NCBI RefSeq assembly: GCF_018853445.1
Contig: NZ_JABELD010000015.1
Span: 1 to 64,000, forward strand
Origin: Acidithiobacillus concretivorus
Lineage (GTDB): Bacteria; Pseudomonadota; Gammaproteobacteria; Acidithiobacillales; Acidithiobacillaceae
Length of the DNA: 64,000 nt
Reading direction: 5' to 3'
How positions within the stretch are numbered: the stretch's first letter is position 1; each line of letters begins with the position of its first letter. The notes beneath the pieces are model-generated. The model was not told the origin of the DNA and made no database searches. It was given only the letters and a program-made list of their open reading frames with translations. Made by a program: the position numbers and the translations under genes. This document shows, in pieces, positions 9,098-18,333 of this stretch.

Positions 9098-9745
9098 ATG
9101 TCAATTAATCGTCGAGAATTTCTGCGCTCAGCGGGTGGCCTGATTTTGGCGACCGGGGCAGGTAGTCTGGCTTATCCTGCCCTGGCTTGGGCGGATACCA
9201 AAATCCCGGTTTTTCCGGAGTATTACACTTATGCCGGGTTTTATCCCAAAATCAATCCAGATACTTATCGTCTTGAGACTACGGGACTCATTAACAAACC
9301 CCAAACTTTCACACTCCCTCAGTTATATCAACTCAGCAAGGATCGGGAAATCGAAACCTTTCACTGCGTAACCGGCTGGATTGTCAACAATGTAAAATGG
9401 CAGGGTATTGCCCTGTCGCATTTTCTGGAGCAGATACAACCTCAGGCAAGCGCCCGCTATGTCGCTTTTTACAGCGCCGACGGCGTCTATGTAGATAGTC
9501 TTTCCATGGATCAGGCACGCGCACCCGGTGTTATTCTCGCCACGCACATTTCCGGACAGCCACTACTTCAAAAAGGCGGATATCCGCTGCGTCTGCTGGT
9601 ACCGCAAATGTACGGCTACAAAAGTGTCAAATGGGTCAACAAGATCGTGCTGGACAGCACCCGTCCCCAGGGCACTTGGGAGAAGGACGGCTATGCCAAC
9701 AATGCCTACATCAAAAAGGGTTTCAGTTTCATGGACCTGCTGTAA
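9098..9745 (+). CDS. Tat-exported molybdopterin oxidoreductase (sulfite oxidase/MsrP fold)
   Basis: A 215-residue protein starting MSINRREFLRSAGG, a twin-arginine signal, with cleavage probably near LAWADT. The rest is a sulfite oxidase-type molybdopterin domain: FHCVTGW carries the cysteine that ligates Mo, and the C-terminal YGYKSVKWVNKI segment closes the cofactor site. YedY/MsrP relatives reduce methionine sulfoxide in the periplasm; with a photolyase operon, repair of photo-oxidised methionine is an attractive but unproven role. Start ATG 9098 follows AAGAGGATAAAAG. A similar pair (cytochrome b561 plus this fold) occurs again at 37533-38908. The hairpin at 9786-9807 lies just downstream. 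Confidence 0.88.
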   Translation: MSINRREFLRSAGGLILATGAGSLAYPALAWADTKIPVFPEYYTYAGFYPKINPDTYRLETTGLINKPQTFTLPQLYQLSKDREIETFHCVTGWIVNNVKWQGIALSHFLEQIQPQASARYVAFYSADGVYVDSLSMDQARAPGVILATHISGQPLLQKGGYPLRLLVPQMYGYKSVKWVNKIVLDSTRPQGTWEKDGYANNAYIKKGFSFMDLL

Positions 9746-9770
9746 ACCAAAACCGTTGATTCTCTGCCAG

Positions 9771-9992
9771 TTAACGGACTTTGACTGGTCGCCGGAAACG
9801 GCGACCAATGAACAAAACAATCAACCCAACCACAAATAAAATAGCCCCACGGATGATCCAGATAGTTTCATTGATCATGAAGCTGCTTTTGGGATAGGGA
9901 AATATTCCAGTGCCCTGCAGAAAAAACAACAGGCCTGCGAGCATCAGAAAAATGCCGATGATACTGAGTATGACCAATGCTGTTTTGCGCAT
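9771..9992 (-). CDS. small two-helix membrane protein, unknown
   Basis: A 73-residue protein with two hydrophobic helices (about residues 5-23 and 41-60) and a basic tail RRFRRPVKVR. I do not recognise a family beyond small inner-membrane proteins. ATG 9992 was chosen because the eight extra residues of a longer frame (start 10016) are polar and precede a normal Met-Arg-Lys signal-anchor start. A perfect stem TGGTCGCC/GGCGACCA (9786-9807) lies inside its 3' end and may double as terminator for the convergent operon ending at 9745. Confidence 0.6.
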   Translation of the reverse strand: MRKTALVILSIIGIFLMLAGLLFFLQGTGIFPYPKSSFMINETIWIIRGAILFVVGLIVLFIGRRFRRPVKVR

Positions 9993-10056
9993 GATAACGC
10001 CCTCAAATGAATCCACGATTATTTAAATTAACATCTGCAAAGGCTGGTTTTTTCGC

Positions 10057-10252
10057 TGTAACCGGCGGTTGACCTGGATAGCTTTTTGCGCCAACGTCCC
10101 TTGCCTGTTGTTCTAAGGCTCATCCTGCTGTCAGGAGAGAACTCGCCCTTTGGGCTCAGACAGCTCTCCTGACGGGCGCAGGATTTCACCAAGAACAACA
10201 ACGGCGCGGGACAAAGTCGCGGCAAAGCTATCCAGGTCAACCGCCGGTTACA
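10057..10252. repeat. long palindromic element, copy 1 (behind dcd)
   Basis: A 196-nt nested inverted repeat. Outer arms 10057-10085 and 10224-10252 are perfectly complementary over 29 bp. Inside are TTGTTCT/AGAACAA, ATCCTGC/GCAGGAT, TGTCAGGAGAG/CTCTCCTGACG and GCCC-TTT-GGGC, so the whole element folds as one long hairpin. Core 10099-10205 is 104/107 identical to 41237-41343. The outer arms are related to those of copy 2 but differ, with three base-pair-preserving double changes. The element starts 7 bp after the dcd stop codon. It could be a structured RNA, a 3' UTR/terminator module or a non-autonomous mobile palindrome; I cannot decide which. Confidence 0.85.
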
Positions 10253-10259
10253 GGACCAG

Positions 10260-10826
10260 TCAAGCCTTGGGAAGCGTCACGCCGCTTTGTCCCTGATATT
10301 TACCACGCCGATCTGCATAGGACACTTCGCAGACCTCATCGGATTCAAGAAACAGTACCTGAGCGACGCCTTCATTGGCGTATATTTTAGCCGGCAACGG
10401 CGTGGTATTGGAAAATTCCAGGGTCACGTAGCCCTCCCATTCCGGCTCAAAAGGCGTGACATTCACAATAATACCGCAACGCGCATAGGTACTTTTGCCC
10501 AGACAAATGGTGAGCACATTGCGGGGAATTCGGAAATATTCCAGGGTGCGCGCCAAGGCAAATGAATTGGGTGGAATAACGCAGGTATCCCCACTGAAAT
10601 CCACAAAAGAATCCTCGCTGAAATTTTTGGGATCGACGATGGCACTGCGCACATTGGTAAATACCTTAAATTCGCCGGCGCAGCGAATATCATAACCATA
10701 AGACGATAAGCCGTAGGAAATGATAGGACTGCCTTCGACATGGCGTACCTGACGGGGGGAGAAAGGCTCGATCATCCCCTCATTTTCTGCCATGTGCCGA
10801 ATCCATCGATCTGATTTGATACTCAT
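10260..10826 (-). CDS. dcd: dCTP deaminase
   Basis: A 188-residue protein starting [20 protein letters not shown]. It converts dCTP to dUTP and ammonia, feeding thymidylate synthesis. Family motifs are clear: [13 protein letters not shown], the substrate-binding stretch [25 protein letters not shown] with the catalytic Glu, and the C-terminal [13 protein letters not shown] lid. Length agrees with E. coli Dcd (193). ATG 10826 lies 1 bp after the mrp stop, so the two are co-translated; a start at 10847 would overlap mrp. The stop codon is 7 bp from a long palindromic element. Confidence 0.97.
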   Translation of the reverse strand: MSIKSDRWIRHMAENEGMIEPFSPRQVRHVEGSPIISYGLSSYGYDIRCAGEFKVFTNVRSAIVDPKNFSEDSFVDFSGDTCVIPPNSFALARTLEYFRIPRNVLTICLGKSTYARCGIIVNVTPFEPEWEGYVTLEFSNTTPLPAKIYANEGVAQVLFLESDEVCEVSYADRRGKYQGQSGVTLPKA

Positions 10827-10827
10827 T

Positions 10828-11904
10828 TTAGCGATTCTGCACGACAATATTGGGGAATTTGTGGCTATGATCTACGGCCTGATTGGCCACCCGCCCGGCC
10901 ACATGAAGCGCCAGTTCGATGTAGATTTTGGCCAGACGCGAATCGGGTTGTGCCACCACCGTGGGCGCGCCATTATCAGCTTCGCTGCGGATACTCCGGT
11001 CCAGAGGAATGGCACCCAGAAATTCCACGCCATCCTGCTCGGCCATGCTGGCACCGCCGCCATGTCCGAAAATGTCGTCCTCATTGCCACATTTGGGGCA
11101 AATATAAAAGCTCATGTTTTCAATAATACCGAGGATTGGAACGCCGACTTTCTCAAACATTTTCAGACCCTTGCGGGCATCCAGCAAGGCAATATCCTGA
11201 GGAGTGGTCACAATAACCGCTCCGGAAACCGGCACTTTCTGCGCCAGGGTCAACTGGGTATCACCCGTACCCGGCGGCAGATCAATCACTAGATAATCCA
11301 GTTCTCCCCAGCGGGTATCCGAGAGCAGCTGCTCCAGCGCCTGCATGACCATAGGCCCGCGCCAGACCATGGGGGTTTCTTCATCAATCAGAAAACCGAT
11401 GGACATGGCTTTAATACCATGCCCCTCCATGGGTTCCATCTTTTTCCCATCCTTGCTGGTGGGTTTACCGGAAATACCCAGCATGCGCGGCTGGCTAGGG
11501 CCGTAAATATCGGCATCCAGAATCCCTACCCGGGCACCTTCCTTGGCCAGCGCCAGCGCCAGATTGACTGAGGTGGTTGACTTGCCCACGCCGCCCTTGC
11601 CCGAGGCTACCGCAATAATATTGCGCACGCCTTCCATGAGCTTCACGCCGCGCTGGACCTGATGGGTGACAATACGATGACTGACCGAAACATCCGCCTG
11701 CAAGCCGTGGTCATTTTGAATTTGCCGCGCCACATCCTGACTCAGACTGATGGCTACACCAGCGCTGGGATAAGGTAATTCCAGTTTGACCTGATTACCT
11801 TCCACACTTTTGAGTACGCCAGCTTTTGCGAGAGTTTTACCCAGATAAGGGTCTTCCATTGCCTGCAATGACTGTTCTACTTGTTCCCGCGTCAATTCTG
11901 CCAT
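10828..11904 (-). CDS. mrp: Mrp/ApbC-type Fe-S cluster carrier ATPase
   Basis: A 358-residue P-loop ATPase that binds and transfers Fe-S clusters to apoproteins in the cytoplasm. An N-terminal DUF59 (MIP18-like) domain of about 90 residues precedes the deviant Walker A motif [22 protein letters not shown] and [12 protein letters not shown] follow, and the conserved CPKC pair (YICPKCGNE) supplies the cluster ligands. ATG 11904 follows GAGATGAGGACG; six further upstream residues in frame have no family similarity. Downstream dcd starts 1 bp after its stop. Confidence 0.96.
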   Translation of the reverse strand: MAELTREQVEQSLQAMEDPYLGKTLAKAGVLKSVEGNQVKLELPYPSAGVAISLSQDVARQIQNDHGLQADVSVSHRIVTHQVQRGVKLMEGVRNIIAVASGKGGVGKSTTSVNLALALAKEGARVGILDADIYGPSQPRMLGISGKPTSKDGKKMEPMEGHGIKAMSIGFLIDEETPMVWRGPMVMQALEQLLSDTRWGELDYLVIDLPPGTGDTQLTLAQKVPVSGAVIVTTPQDIALLDARKGLKMFEKVGVPILGIIENMSFYICPKCGNEDDIFGHGGGASMAEQDGVEFLGAIPLDRSIRSEADNGAPTVVAQPDSRLAKIYIELALHVAGRVANQAVDHSHKFPNIVVQNR

Positions 11905-11986
11905 GCTCGTCCTCATCTCCGGCATCCAAAGCTGCCGTCATAGTAACTGGTGTATCTGCAAAAATCTGTTTTTTCGCGACCGTGGA

Positions 11987-12301
11987 TCAGGGTGCGGTCT
12001 CTGCACTGATCACGACTTCGTGGCGCTCCAGACCGCCCCCTTCTCCAAAAGCTTCCTTGGGCAGCGGATTGGTATGGGCCGCCTTGAAATCGTCACTTTT
12101 CATCCAGGCCTCGAATGCTGCCTGATCAGCCCAGTGCGTCAGCACGACATAAACACCGTCATCATTAACCGGACGCAAAACCTCCATCCGCACAAATCCC
12201 GGCTGCTTATCCACTTCTCCCGCGCGTTTTTGAAAACGTGCCTCAAACTCGGCCCGATATTCGGCCTTTACAGATACCCGATTCGCGACAACATATTGCA
12301 T
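11987..12301 (-). CDS. antibiotic biosynthesis monooxygenase (ABM) domain protein
   Basis: A 104-residue ferredoxin-like-fold protein: MQYVVANRVSVKAEYRAEF, then GFVRMEVLRP and YVVLTHWADQAAFEAWMKSD. This is the ABM pattern shared with heme-degrading HmoB/IsdG relatives and small quinone monooxygenases. Substrate unknown; the W and H in THW are common to the heme-associated branch, so a role in heme or oxidative handling is possible but not shown. It lies between dapB (35 bp upstream) and mrp (82 bp downstream) on the same strand. Confidence 0.8.
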   Translation of the reverse strand: MQYVVANRVSVKAEYRAEFEARFQKRAGEVDKQPGFVRMEVLRPVNDDGVYVVLTHWADQAAFEAWMKSDDFKAAHTNPLPKEAFGEGGGLERHEVVISAETAP

Positions 12302-12336
12302 GATAGCTGCTCCTCGTTACTCCAGTGCAGGGAAAA

Positions 12337-13173
12337 TTACAGGACCGGCCCCGGCTTTAAGCCAAGAACATCCTGCATATCGTAAAATCCGGGGCTTTGT
12401 GCCGCCAACCAGCGCGCCGCCCGCAGTGCGCCCTCGGCAAAATTCAGACGGCTGGCAGCACGATGGGTCAATTCCAGACGCTCACCCGCACCTGCCAGCC
12501 ATACCGTATGCTCACCCACCACGTCAGCCGCACGCAAAGTGGCAAAACCAATACTGCCTTCCTGGCGCGGTCCCCGGATGGTATTACGATCAAGGCACTC
12601 CACATCCTTGAGATCGACACCGCGTCCCTTGGCGACAGCGCGCCCCAGAGCCAGAGCCGTTCCGGATGGCGCGTCCACCTTATGACGATGGTGGGCCTCA
12701 ACAATTTCTACATCGTAACTTTCCCCCAGCGCCTTGGTGATAGCCGGAAGATAAGCCAGCAACACATTGATGCCGACACTCATATTGGGGGCCAATAGCA
12801 GGGGAATATCGCGGCTGGCGGTTTTCAGCACATTTTGCTGTTCGGAAGAAAACCCCGTCGTACCAATGACGATGGGGGTTTTCGTCTGCTGACAAGCCAG
12901 CACATGGTCCAGCGCGGCGGCTACCGGACCGAATTCGATGACCACATCCACAGTCTTGTCCTGCGCCAACACTGCACGCAAATCAGCGATAACCGGCACG
13001 CCCAGTGGCATAACCCCAGCAAGGCGGCCGGCGTCCTGCTTCAGATATTCCGCACCGGCACGACCAATGGCTGCGCTCAACTGCAGGTCATCGCGCCCCT
13101 CCAAAGCCTGGATCAGCGCCCGGCCCATTCGCCCCGAGACGGCTGTTATGGCGACGCGTGTTGGCGGGTTCAT
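12337..13173 (-). CDS. dapB: 4-hydroxy-tetrahydrodipicolinate reductase
   Basis: A 278-residue enzyme of the diaminopimelate/lysine pathway, reducing the DapA product with NAD(P)H in the cytoplasm. The N-terminal nucleotide loop is AVSGRMGRALI (slightly unusual: the family norm is GAGGRMG or GANGRMG). The catalytic block EIVEAHHRHKVDAPSGTAL carries the two His and the Lys. ATG 13173 overlaps the dnaJ stop (TGATG), so dapB follows the heat-shock operon without a gap; the in-frame extension upstream to 13329 is dnaJ sequence read in another frame. Confidence 0.96.
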   Translation of the reverse strand: MNPPTRVAITAVSGRMGRALIQALEGRDDLQLSAAIGRAGAEYLKQDAGRLAGVMPLGVPVIADLRAVLAQDKTVDVVIEFGPVAAALDHVLACQQTKTPIVIGTTGFSSEQQNVLKTASRDIPLLLAPNMSVGINVLLAYLPAITKALGESYDVEIVEAHHRHKVDAPSGTALALGRAVAKGRGVDLKDVECLDRNTIRGPRQEGSIGFATLRAADVVGEHTVWLAGAGERLELTHRAASRLNFAEGALRAARWLAAQSPGFYDMQDVLGLKPGPVL

Positions 13174-14306
13174 CAGAGTCCCATCCGGTCCAAAAAGTCT
13201 TTGACCTTGTTCCACCAGCTTTCCTGCTGGGGGTGCTGGCTCTGATCTGCGGCAGTGCTGGCAAATTCTTCCAGCAGTTCTTTTTGTCGTGCCGACAAAT
13301 GCACCGGCACTTCCACCTGCAGACGACAATGCAAGTCACCATGCAACTTGCTGCGTACCCCCTTGATACCCTTACCACGCAGGCGAAACACCATGCCGGA
13401 CTGGGTTCCCGGCGCAATCTGGATTTTAGCGCGCCCCGTCAACGTGGGCACTTCCAGTTCGCCCCCCATAGCCATGGTCGTAAAATTCACCGGAACAGCA
13501 CAATGTAGATCATCTCCGTCGCGCTCGAACAAGCTGTGGGGCTGGACCCGCACCTGAATATACAAATCACCCGCCGCTGCACCGCGCTCACCAGCTTCAC
13601 CTTCACCATTCAGACGGATGCGGTCGCCCGTATCTACACCGGCCGGAACCTTGACTTCGAGATCACGGGTTTTGCGGACCCTGCCGTGCCCCTGACAATT
13701 AGTGCAAGGGTCCTTGATGGTTTTACCACTGCCATTACATTGCGGACAGGGACGCGTCACCGAGAAAAAGCCCTGAACCATCCGCACCTGACCACGGCCC
13801 GCGCAGGTGCTGCAATCTTCGACCTTACTGCCCGGTTTTGCCCCGGTACCGTGACAAACTTCACAAGGTGCGGAACTCGGAATCTGAATAGTGACTTGCT
13901 TACCCAGCGCGGCTTCTTCCAGTGTCAGGTCCAACTCATAACGCAAATCCGAGCCGCGCCCGGAGTCCTGACCACGCCCACCGCCACCAAAAGCCTGTTC
14001 AAAAAGATCCCCGAAAATATCGCCAAAGCCAGCGCTGCCGGCTCCAAAACCTCCGAAACCGCCGCCGGGGCCAGCACCACCCTGCACCCCGGCGTGTCCG
14101 AAGCGGTCATAAGCCTGACGCTTGGAAGCGTCGGACAAGACCTCATAGGCCTCGCTGATTTCCTTAAAGCGGTCTTCCGCACTGGGATCATCGGGATTGC
14201 GGTCAGGGTGATAGCGCATCGCCAGACGACGGTAGGATTTTTTGATTTCCCCATCGTCGGCGCTGCGGGTAATTTCTAAAATTTCGTAATAATCGCGTGT
14301 AGCCAT
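13173..14306 (-). CDS. dnaJ: co-chaperone DnaJ (Hsp40)
   Basis: A 377-residue full-length DnaJ that delivers substrates to DnaK and stimulates its ATPase. The J domain has HPD within [12 protein letters not shown] (about residue 32); a Gly/Phe-rich linker (about 75-115) follows, then four CxxCxGxG zinc repeats ([32 protein letters not shown]), then the substrate-binding C-terminal domains. It is the last chaperone gene of the operon hrcA-grpE-dnaK-dnaJ; the 66-bp gap to dnaK holds a strong hairpin (14326-14356). Confidence 0.98.
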   Translation of the reverse strand: MATRDYYEILEITRSADDGEIKKSYRRLAMRYHPDRNPDDPSAEDRFKEISEAYEVLSDASKRQAYDRFGHAGVQGGAGPGGGFGGFGAGSAGFGDIFGDLFEQAFGGGGRGQDSGRGSDLRYELDLTLEEAALGKQVTIQIPSSAPCEVCHGTGAKPGSKVEDCSTCAGRGQVRMVQGFFSVTRPCPQCNGSGKTIKDPCTNCQGHGRVRKTRDLEVKVPAGVDTGDRIRLNGEGEAGERGAAAGDLYIQVRVQPHSLFERDGDDLHCAVPVNFTTMAMGGELEVPTLTGRAKIQIAPGTQSGMVFRLRGKGIKGVRSKLHGDLHCRLQVEVPVHLSARQKELLEEFASTAADQSQHPQQESWWNKVKDFLDRMGL

Positions 14307-14325
14307 TTTTTATCCTGAAACAGGC

Positions 14326-14356
14326 AAGGGGACAGGATACCAGATCCTGCCCCCTT
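14326..14356 (-). promoter_or_regulatory. intercistronic hairpin between dnaK and dnaJ
   Basis: Two 13-nt arms (14326-14338 and 14344-14356), complementary except for one G-T pair, separated by a 5-nt loop. Reading with the transcript it stands between the dnaK stop and the dnaJ ribosome binding site (CAGGATAAAAA), without a long T-run behind it. Such a stem could partially terminate or protect upstream mRNA and so lower DnaJ relative to DnaK; this is inference from position and strength. Confidence 0.65.
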
Positions 14357-14372
14357 ATCACCAAAGTCTAAA

Positions 14373-16277
14373 TTACTTTTTGTCGACTTCTTCAAACTCC
14401 GCGTCGACCACATCATCCGCCTTGGCTTGCCCTTCACCCTGAGCCGTTGCGCCAGGCTCCGCCTGACTGCCTGCCGCGCTTTGCAGCAATGTGGACATGG
14501 CCGCCATCAAGGTCGCCACGGCACTCTTGATAGCTTCCGGGTCTTCACCCTTGGCAGCATCTTCTGTCGCCGTGATGGCTTCAGTGACTTTAGCCTTGTC
14601 TGCTTCCGGTGCCGATGCCTGTTCAGTCAGCGCCTTACGTGCGCCATGAATACTGGCATCCGCTTCGTTGCGGGCTTCAATCAATGCCCGCGCCTTCTTG
14701 TCATCGGCCGCATGGGCTTCAGCTTCGGCCACCATCCGCTTGATTTCTTCCTCGGAGAGGCCGGAACCTGCGGTGATCTTGATGGACTGCTCCTTGCCGG
14801 TCTGGTTGTCCTTGGCCGAAACATGGAGGATACCGTTGGCATCAATATCAAAGGTCACTTCAATCTGCGGCATGCCCCGTGGCGCCGGAGCAATATCGGC
14901 CAGATCAAAACGTGCCAGAGATTTGTTATCCCGGGCCAGCTCACGCTCACCCTGCAAAACATGCACGGTCACCGCCGACTGGTTGTCTTCGGCCGTAGAA
15001 AACACCTGAGACTTGCGGGTCGGGATGGTGGTGTTTTTCTCGATCAGCTTGGTCATTACGCCGCCCAGGGTTTCAATACCCAGAGATAGCGGAGTCACAT
15101 CCATCAGCAGTACGTCTTTTTTGTCGCCAGACAACACCGCGCCCTGAATAGCCGCGCCAATGGCCACCGCCTCGTCGGGATTCACATCCTTGCGCGGGTC
15201 CTGACCAAAAAAGTCTTTCACCTTTTCCTGAACCTTAGGCATCCGGCTCTGGCCACCCACCAGAATCACGTCGGTCACCTGACTGGTCGACAGGTTGGCA
15301 TCTTTCATGGCGACCCGGCAGGGGGCCATACTGCGGTCAATGATGTCTTCCACCAGAGATTCCAGCTTGGCCCGGGTCAGCTTCATGTTCAGATGCTTGG
15401 GGCCACTCTGGTCGGCGGTGATGAAGGGCAGATTGACGTCAGTCTGCTGCGCCGAAGAAAGCTCGATTTTGGCTTTTTCCGCCGCTTCCTTCAGACGCTG
15501 CATGGCCAGACGGTCACCGCGCAAGTCAATACCGGCTTCGGCTTTGAAAGAATCCGCCAGATAATTGATGATGCGATTGTCGAAGTCACCACCACCCAGA
15601 AAAGTATCCCCATTGGTGGACAGCACTTCAAACTGGTGTTCACCGTCCATTTCGGCAATTTCGATGATGGATACGTCAAACGTCCCACCGCCAAGATCAT
15701 AAACCGCAATTTTGCTGTCGCCGGGTTTTTTGTCTTCACCAAAAGCCAGGGCCGCTGCCGTAGGCTCGTTGATGATGCGCTTCACTTCCAGACCGGCAAT
15801 GCGGCCCGCATCCTTGGTCGCCTGACGTTGGGCATCGTTGAAGTAAGCAGGTACGGTAATGACCGCTTCAGTAACGGTTTCCCCCAGATAATCTTCTGCC
15901 GTCTTTTTCATTTTCTGCAAAATGAAGGCCGAAACCTGCTGCGCGGAATATTTTTTATCGCGCACTTCCACCCAGGCATCGCCGTTTTCGGCCTTCACCA
16001 CCTTATAGGGAACGTGCTTCAGATCTTTCTGGACTTCGGCGTCGTCGTATTTGCGACCAATCAGGCGCTTCACTTCATAAATGGTGTTTTCGGGATTGGT
16101 GACCGCCTGGCGTTTTGCCGCTTCGCCCACCAACACCTCGCCCTCTTCAGTGATTGCAACAATGGAAGGGGTCGTCCGCTTGCCTTCGCTGTTTTCAATG
16201 ACCTTGACCTTGTCGCCTTCCATGACGGCGACACAAGAATTGGTGGTGCCCAAATCGATGCCAATTACCTTAGCCAT
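14373..16277 (-). CDS. dnaK: molecular chaperone DnaK (Hsp70)
   Basis: A 634-residue Hsp70, ATP-driven chaperone for unfolded proteins in the cytoplasm. The start [19 protein letters not shown] is the phosphate-1 motif; [14 protein letters not shown] (about 195) and [13 protein letters not shown] (about 340) complete the actin-like ATPase site; the substrate domain begins with [14 protein letters not shown]. It ends in the acidic [14 protein letters not shown], close to the EEV-type tail seen in proteobacterial DnaK. Preceded by grpE (46 bp) in the CIRCE-controlled operon. Confidence 0.99.
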   Translation of the reverse strand: MAKVIGIDLGTTNSCVAVMEGDKVKVIENSEGKRTTPSIVAITEEGEVLVGEAAKRQAVTNPENTIYEVKRLIGRKYDDAEVQKDLKHVPYKVVKAENGDAWVEVRDKKYSAQQVSAFILQKMKKTAEDYLGETVTEAVITVPAYFNDAQRQATKDAGRIAGLEVKRIINEPTAAALAFGEDKKPGDSKIAVYDLGGGTFDVSIIEIAEMDGEHQFEVLSTNGDTFLGGGDFDNRIINYLADSFKAEAGIDLRGDRLAMQRLKEAAEKAKIELSSAQQTDVNLPFITADQSGPKHLNMKLTRAKLESLVEDIIDRSMAPCRVAMKDANLSTSQVTDVILVGGQSRMPKVQEKVKDFFGQDPRKDVNPDEAVAIGAAIQGAVLSGDKKDVLLMDVTPLSLGIETLGGVMTKLIEKNTTIPTRKSQVFSTAEDNQSAVTVHVLQGERELARDNKSLARFDLADIAPAPRGMPQIEVTFDIDANGILHVSAKDNQTGKEQSIKITAGSGLSEEEIKRMVAEAEAHAADDKKARALIEARNEADASIHGARKALTEQASAPEADKAKVTEAITATEDAAKGEDPEAIKSAVATLMAAMSTLLQSAAGSQAEPGATAQGEGQAKADDVVDAEFEEVDKK

Positions 16278-16323
16278 TATATGTTCTCCTGAATTAAAAA
16301 ATTTGTGTTTATATCAACAATAA

Positions 16324-16848
16324 TTACGCGGTTTTGGGTGCCTTGGAAACCGAAACCATGGCGGGACGCAACAGCCGGTCATGCATGAGATAACCTTTCT
16401 GGTGTACCGCAAGAATCCGGTTTGCATCCCCTTCCGCTTCCACCATGGCAATCGCCTGATGAAGATGCGGATCAAAACGCCCTTCGCCCATCTCTATGGG
16501 GGCGATACCCGCTTTTCCCAAGGCCTGGGCAAACAGAGTCAGCGTATTTTCAATACCCTGGCGAAACTGCGTGACCGCTTCATCGCCTTCCAGGGGCGTC
16601 GCCAGGGCCAGTTCGAGACTGTCAATCACCGGCAACAATTCCCGGGCAAAGCGGTCTACGGCATAATTACGGGCATCTTCAATTTGCTTTTCCGAGCGCT
16701 TGCGCTGGTTTTCGGCATCGGCCAAAGCGCGCAGATAATCATTGCGATAGGCTTCCGCCTTTTCCTCCCAATTGACTTCACCGGCCTCGGATGCTGCGGT
16801 TGTCTCCGCTTCTTCTGAAGACGACACGGGCTTTTCTTCTTCACTCAT
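16324..16848 (-). CDS. grpE: nucleotide exchange factor GrpE
   Basis: A 174-residue protein that releases ADP from DnaK. An acidic, disordered N-terminus is followed by a coiled coil (RALADAENQRKRSEKQIEDA) and the beta-domain with PIEMGEGRFDPHLHQAI and VHQKGYLMHDRLLRPAMVSV. ATG 16848 was chosen because AGGAG precedes it by 10 bp and it starts directly with the acidic tail; longer in-frame starts up to a GTG at 16920 add an unlikely sequence. Sits between hrcA and dnaK. Confidence 0.95.
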   Translation of the reverse strand: MSEEEKPVSSSEEAETTAASEAGEVNWEEKAEAYRNDYLRALADAENQRKRSEKQIEDARNYAVDRFARELLPVIDSLELALATPLEGDEAVTQFRQGIENTLTLFAQALGKAGIAPIEMGEGRFDPHLHQAIAMVEAEGDANRILAVHQKGYLMHDRLLRPAMVSVSKAPKTA

Positions 16849-16920
16849 GCGCAATTCACTCCTGATCATTTGGATGTCCTCCATATGGGGAGGATCCGGC
16901 GGCATTTCAAGCCAAGCCAC

Positions 16921-17946
16921 TCAAGATTGTGACAAGGCCCGCCCCAGTAAATGGGCGGTGCCATCTACCAAGGGAATAATCTGTTGATAAGGCATGCGCA
17001 TGGGTCCGATTACGCCGAGCACGCCCAGCACCTCACCATCCACCACGTACGGCGCCGAGACGACACTGCAATCGCTCAGGGGCGCAAAGCCCGACTCCTC
17101 ACCAATAAAAAGGCGCACTTCACTGCCGCGCATACTGCCATCCAGAAGATGGACCAGATCCCTCTTCTGACGCACCGCATTAAGTAACTCGCGCAGCCGT
17201 TCGCTACCGGCCAGTTCCGGCAGGTCCAGCAACTGAAACTCCCCTTCAATCAGCATGCGCTGCTGATCTTCTTCCAGCATTTCCTCACCCAGCTCCATGG
17301 CACTGCGTAATATGCGGTCCATTTCGTGACGGGATTGCTGCAGATCGCGCTGCAAATGCTGGATGACTTCCTGCAAGGGGCGACCACCATAACTTTCATT
17401 AAAGAAATTGGCCGCCTGATTGAGTTCAGCGGCACTGAGGGCATGTTCGGTGCGAATCAGGCGGTTTTCGACATCGCCCTTATCGGTCACAAAAATGGCC
17501 AGCACTTCCTTTTCGCGCAGCGCCAGAAAATCCACATGCCGCAAAGTTCGATTGGCGCGTCGAGGCACGCGGACAAACCCCGCCATGTGGGTCAATTCCG
17601 AAAGCACCTCCGTGGCCGCATGAAGCACCTGCTCAGTATCCGGAATGTAGTGCCCCAACCGATGAATCAGCAGTTGATGGGACTCAGGCGACAATGGCGC
17701 CACCCGCAACAGCGCATCCACAAAAAAACGGTAACCAACATGAGTAGGAATGCGTCCGGCAGAAGTATGGGGGGAAATCAGATAACCTTCATCTTCAAGA
17801 TCCGCCATGACATTACGGACCGTAGCCGGACTGATATTGAGACCGGCGCCCTTGGCCAACTGGCGACTACCGACCGGTACACCATTGGCTATATGCTGCT
17901 CTATGAGGGATTTGAGCAGGTGCCGCGCACGTTCATCCATAGCCAT
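16921..17946 (-). CDS. hrcA: heat-inducible repressor HrcA
   Basis: A repressor of about 341 residues that binds CIRCE operators and loses activity when GroEL is titrated by unfolded protein. Near the start DERARHLLKSLIEQHIANG leads into a winged helix; SPATVRNVMADLEDEGYL is the recognition helix region and SAGRIPTHVGYRFFVD the HrcA signature. The C-terminal GAF-like part ends DGTAHLLGRAL. Candidate starts are ATG 17961, 17946 and 17940; the two later ones match the family best. First gene of hrcA-grpE-dnaK-dnaJ, with a CIRCE site about 110 bp upstream. Confidence 0.95.
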   Translation of the reverse strand: MAMDERARHLLKSLIEQHIANGVPVGSRQLAKGAGLNISPATVRNVMADLEDEGYLISPHTSAGRIPTHVGYRFFVDALLRVAPLSPESHQLLIHRLGHYIPDTEQVLHAATEVLSELTHMAGFVRVPRRANRTLRHVDFLALREKEVLAIFVTDKGDVENRLIRTEHALSAAELNQAANFFNESYGGRPLQEVIQHLQRDLQQSRHEMDRILRSAMELGEEMLEEDQQRMLIEGEFQLLDLPELAGSERLRELLNAVRQKRDLVHLLDGSMRGSEVRLFIGEESGFAPLSDCSVVSAPYVVDGEVLGVLGVIGPMRMPYQQIIPLVDGTAHLLGRALSQS

Positions 17947-18053
17947 CAGATTTGTCCCCAACAGACGAGATTATCCTGTGCTGTTGCCAGGCCGCATGAA
18001 TATCCAGAGAACAAGAAATTATGGACGATGCACATATGATTGGAATGGGGTCC

Positions 18054-18080
18054 TTGGCACTCAACCATCAGGAGTGCTAA
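18054..18080 (-). promoter_or_regulatory. CIRCE operator of the hrcA-dnaK operon
   Basis: TTGGCACTC-N9-GAGTGCTAA on the plus strand, a one-mismatch copy of the CIRCE consensus TTAGCACTC-N9-GAGTGCTAA, which is the binding site of HrcA. It lies upstream of hrcA on its strand. A possible vegetative promoter is TTGCTC-N17-TAAGTT just upstream (about 18080-18110); its fit is modest. The CCCCATT just downstream (18042-18050) has no sigma-32 -35 box at proper spacing. Confidence 0.95.
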
Positions 18081-18166
18081 TAACTTAGCAAAATAATGAT
18101 GGATGAGCAAAGAACCAACCGGCCTCTCCTGAAGATTCAGGGCAGACCGCAGGGAGGCACAGAAAA

Positions 18167-18322
18167 TTACTTGATTTTGTCTTCCCGATAAGCGACGTGC
18201 TTACGGACTTTGGGATCGTACTTTTTCATTTCCAACTTGTCCGGAGTGGTCTTCTTGTTTTTGGTCGTGGTGTAGAAATGACCTGTACCGGCCGTGGAAA
18301 CCAATTTGATTTTTTCGCGCAT
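18167..18322 (-). CDS. rpmG: 50S ribosomal protein L33
   Basis: A 51-residue basic protein, [20 protein letters not shown] at the start and [17 protein letters not shown] at the end, matching L33. It lacks the four zinc cysteines found in the C+ form, so it is the zinc-independent (C-) type. It lies 11 bp after rpmB on the same strand, the common rpmB-rpmG arrangement. The 86 bp downstream hold a stem (GCCTC...GAGGC with inner CCTGAA/TTCAGG) but no T-run. Confidence 0.96.
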   Translation of the reverse strand: MREKIKLVSTAGTGHFYTTTKNKKTTPDKLEMKKYDPKVRKHVAYREDKIK

Positions 18323-18333
18323 CAGTTAAATCC

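Noticed and set aside
10028-10240. 70-residue minus-strand frame similar to the 62-residue frame at 41190-41378
   Set aside because: The shared peptide only reflects the 107-nt repeated palindrome core; no ribosome binding site is seen, and the frames differ completely outside the core.
15393-16292. 299-codon plus-strand frame opposite dnaK
   Set aside because: Shadow of the highly biased dnaK codon use.
18042-18050. CCCCATT near CIRCE as a sigma-32 -10 box
   Set aside because: The only TTGA-like -35 sequence is 9 bp away; sigma-32 needs about 13-15 bp.
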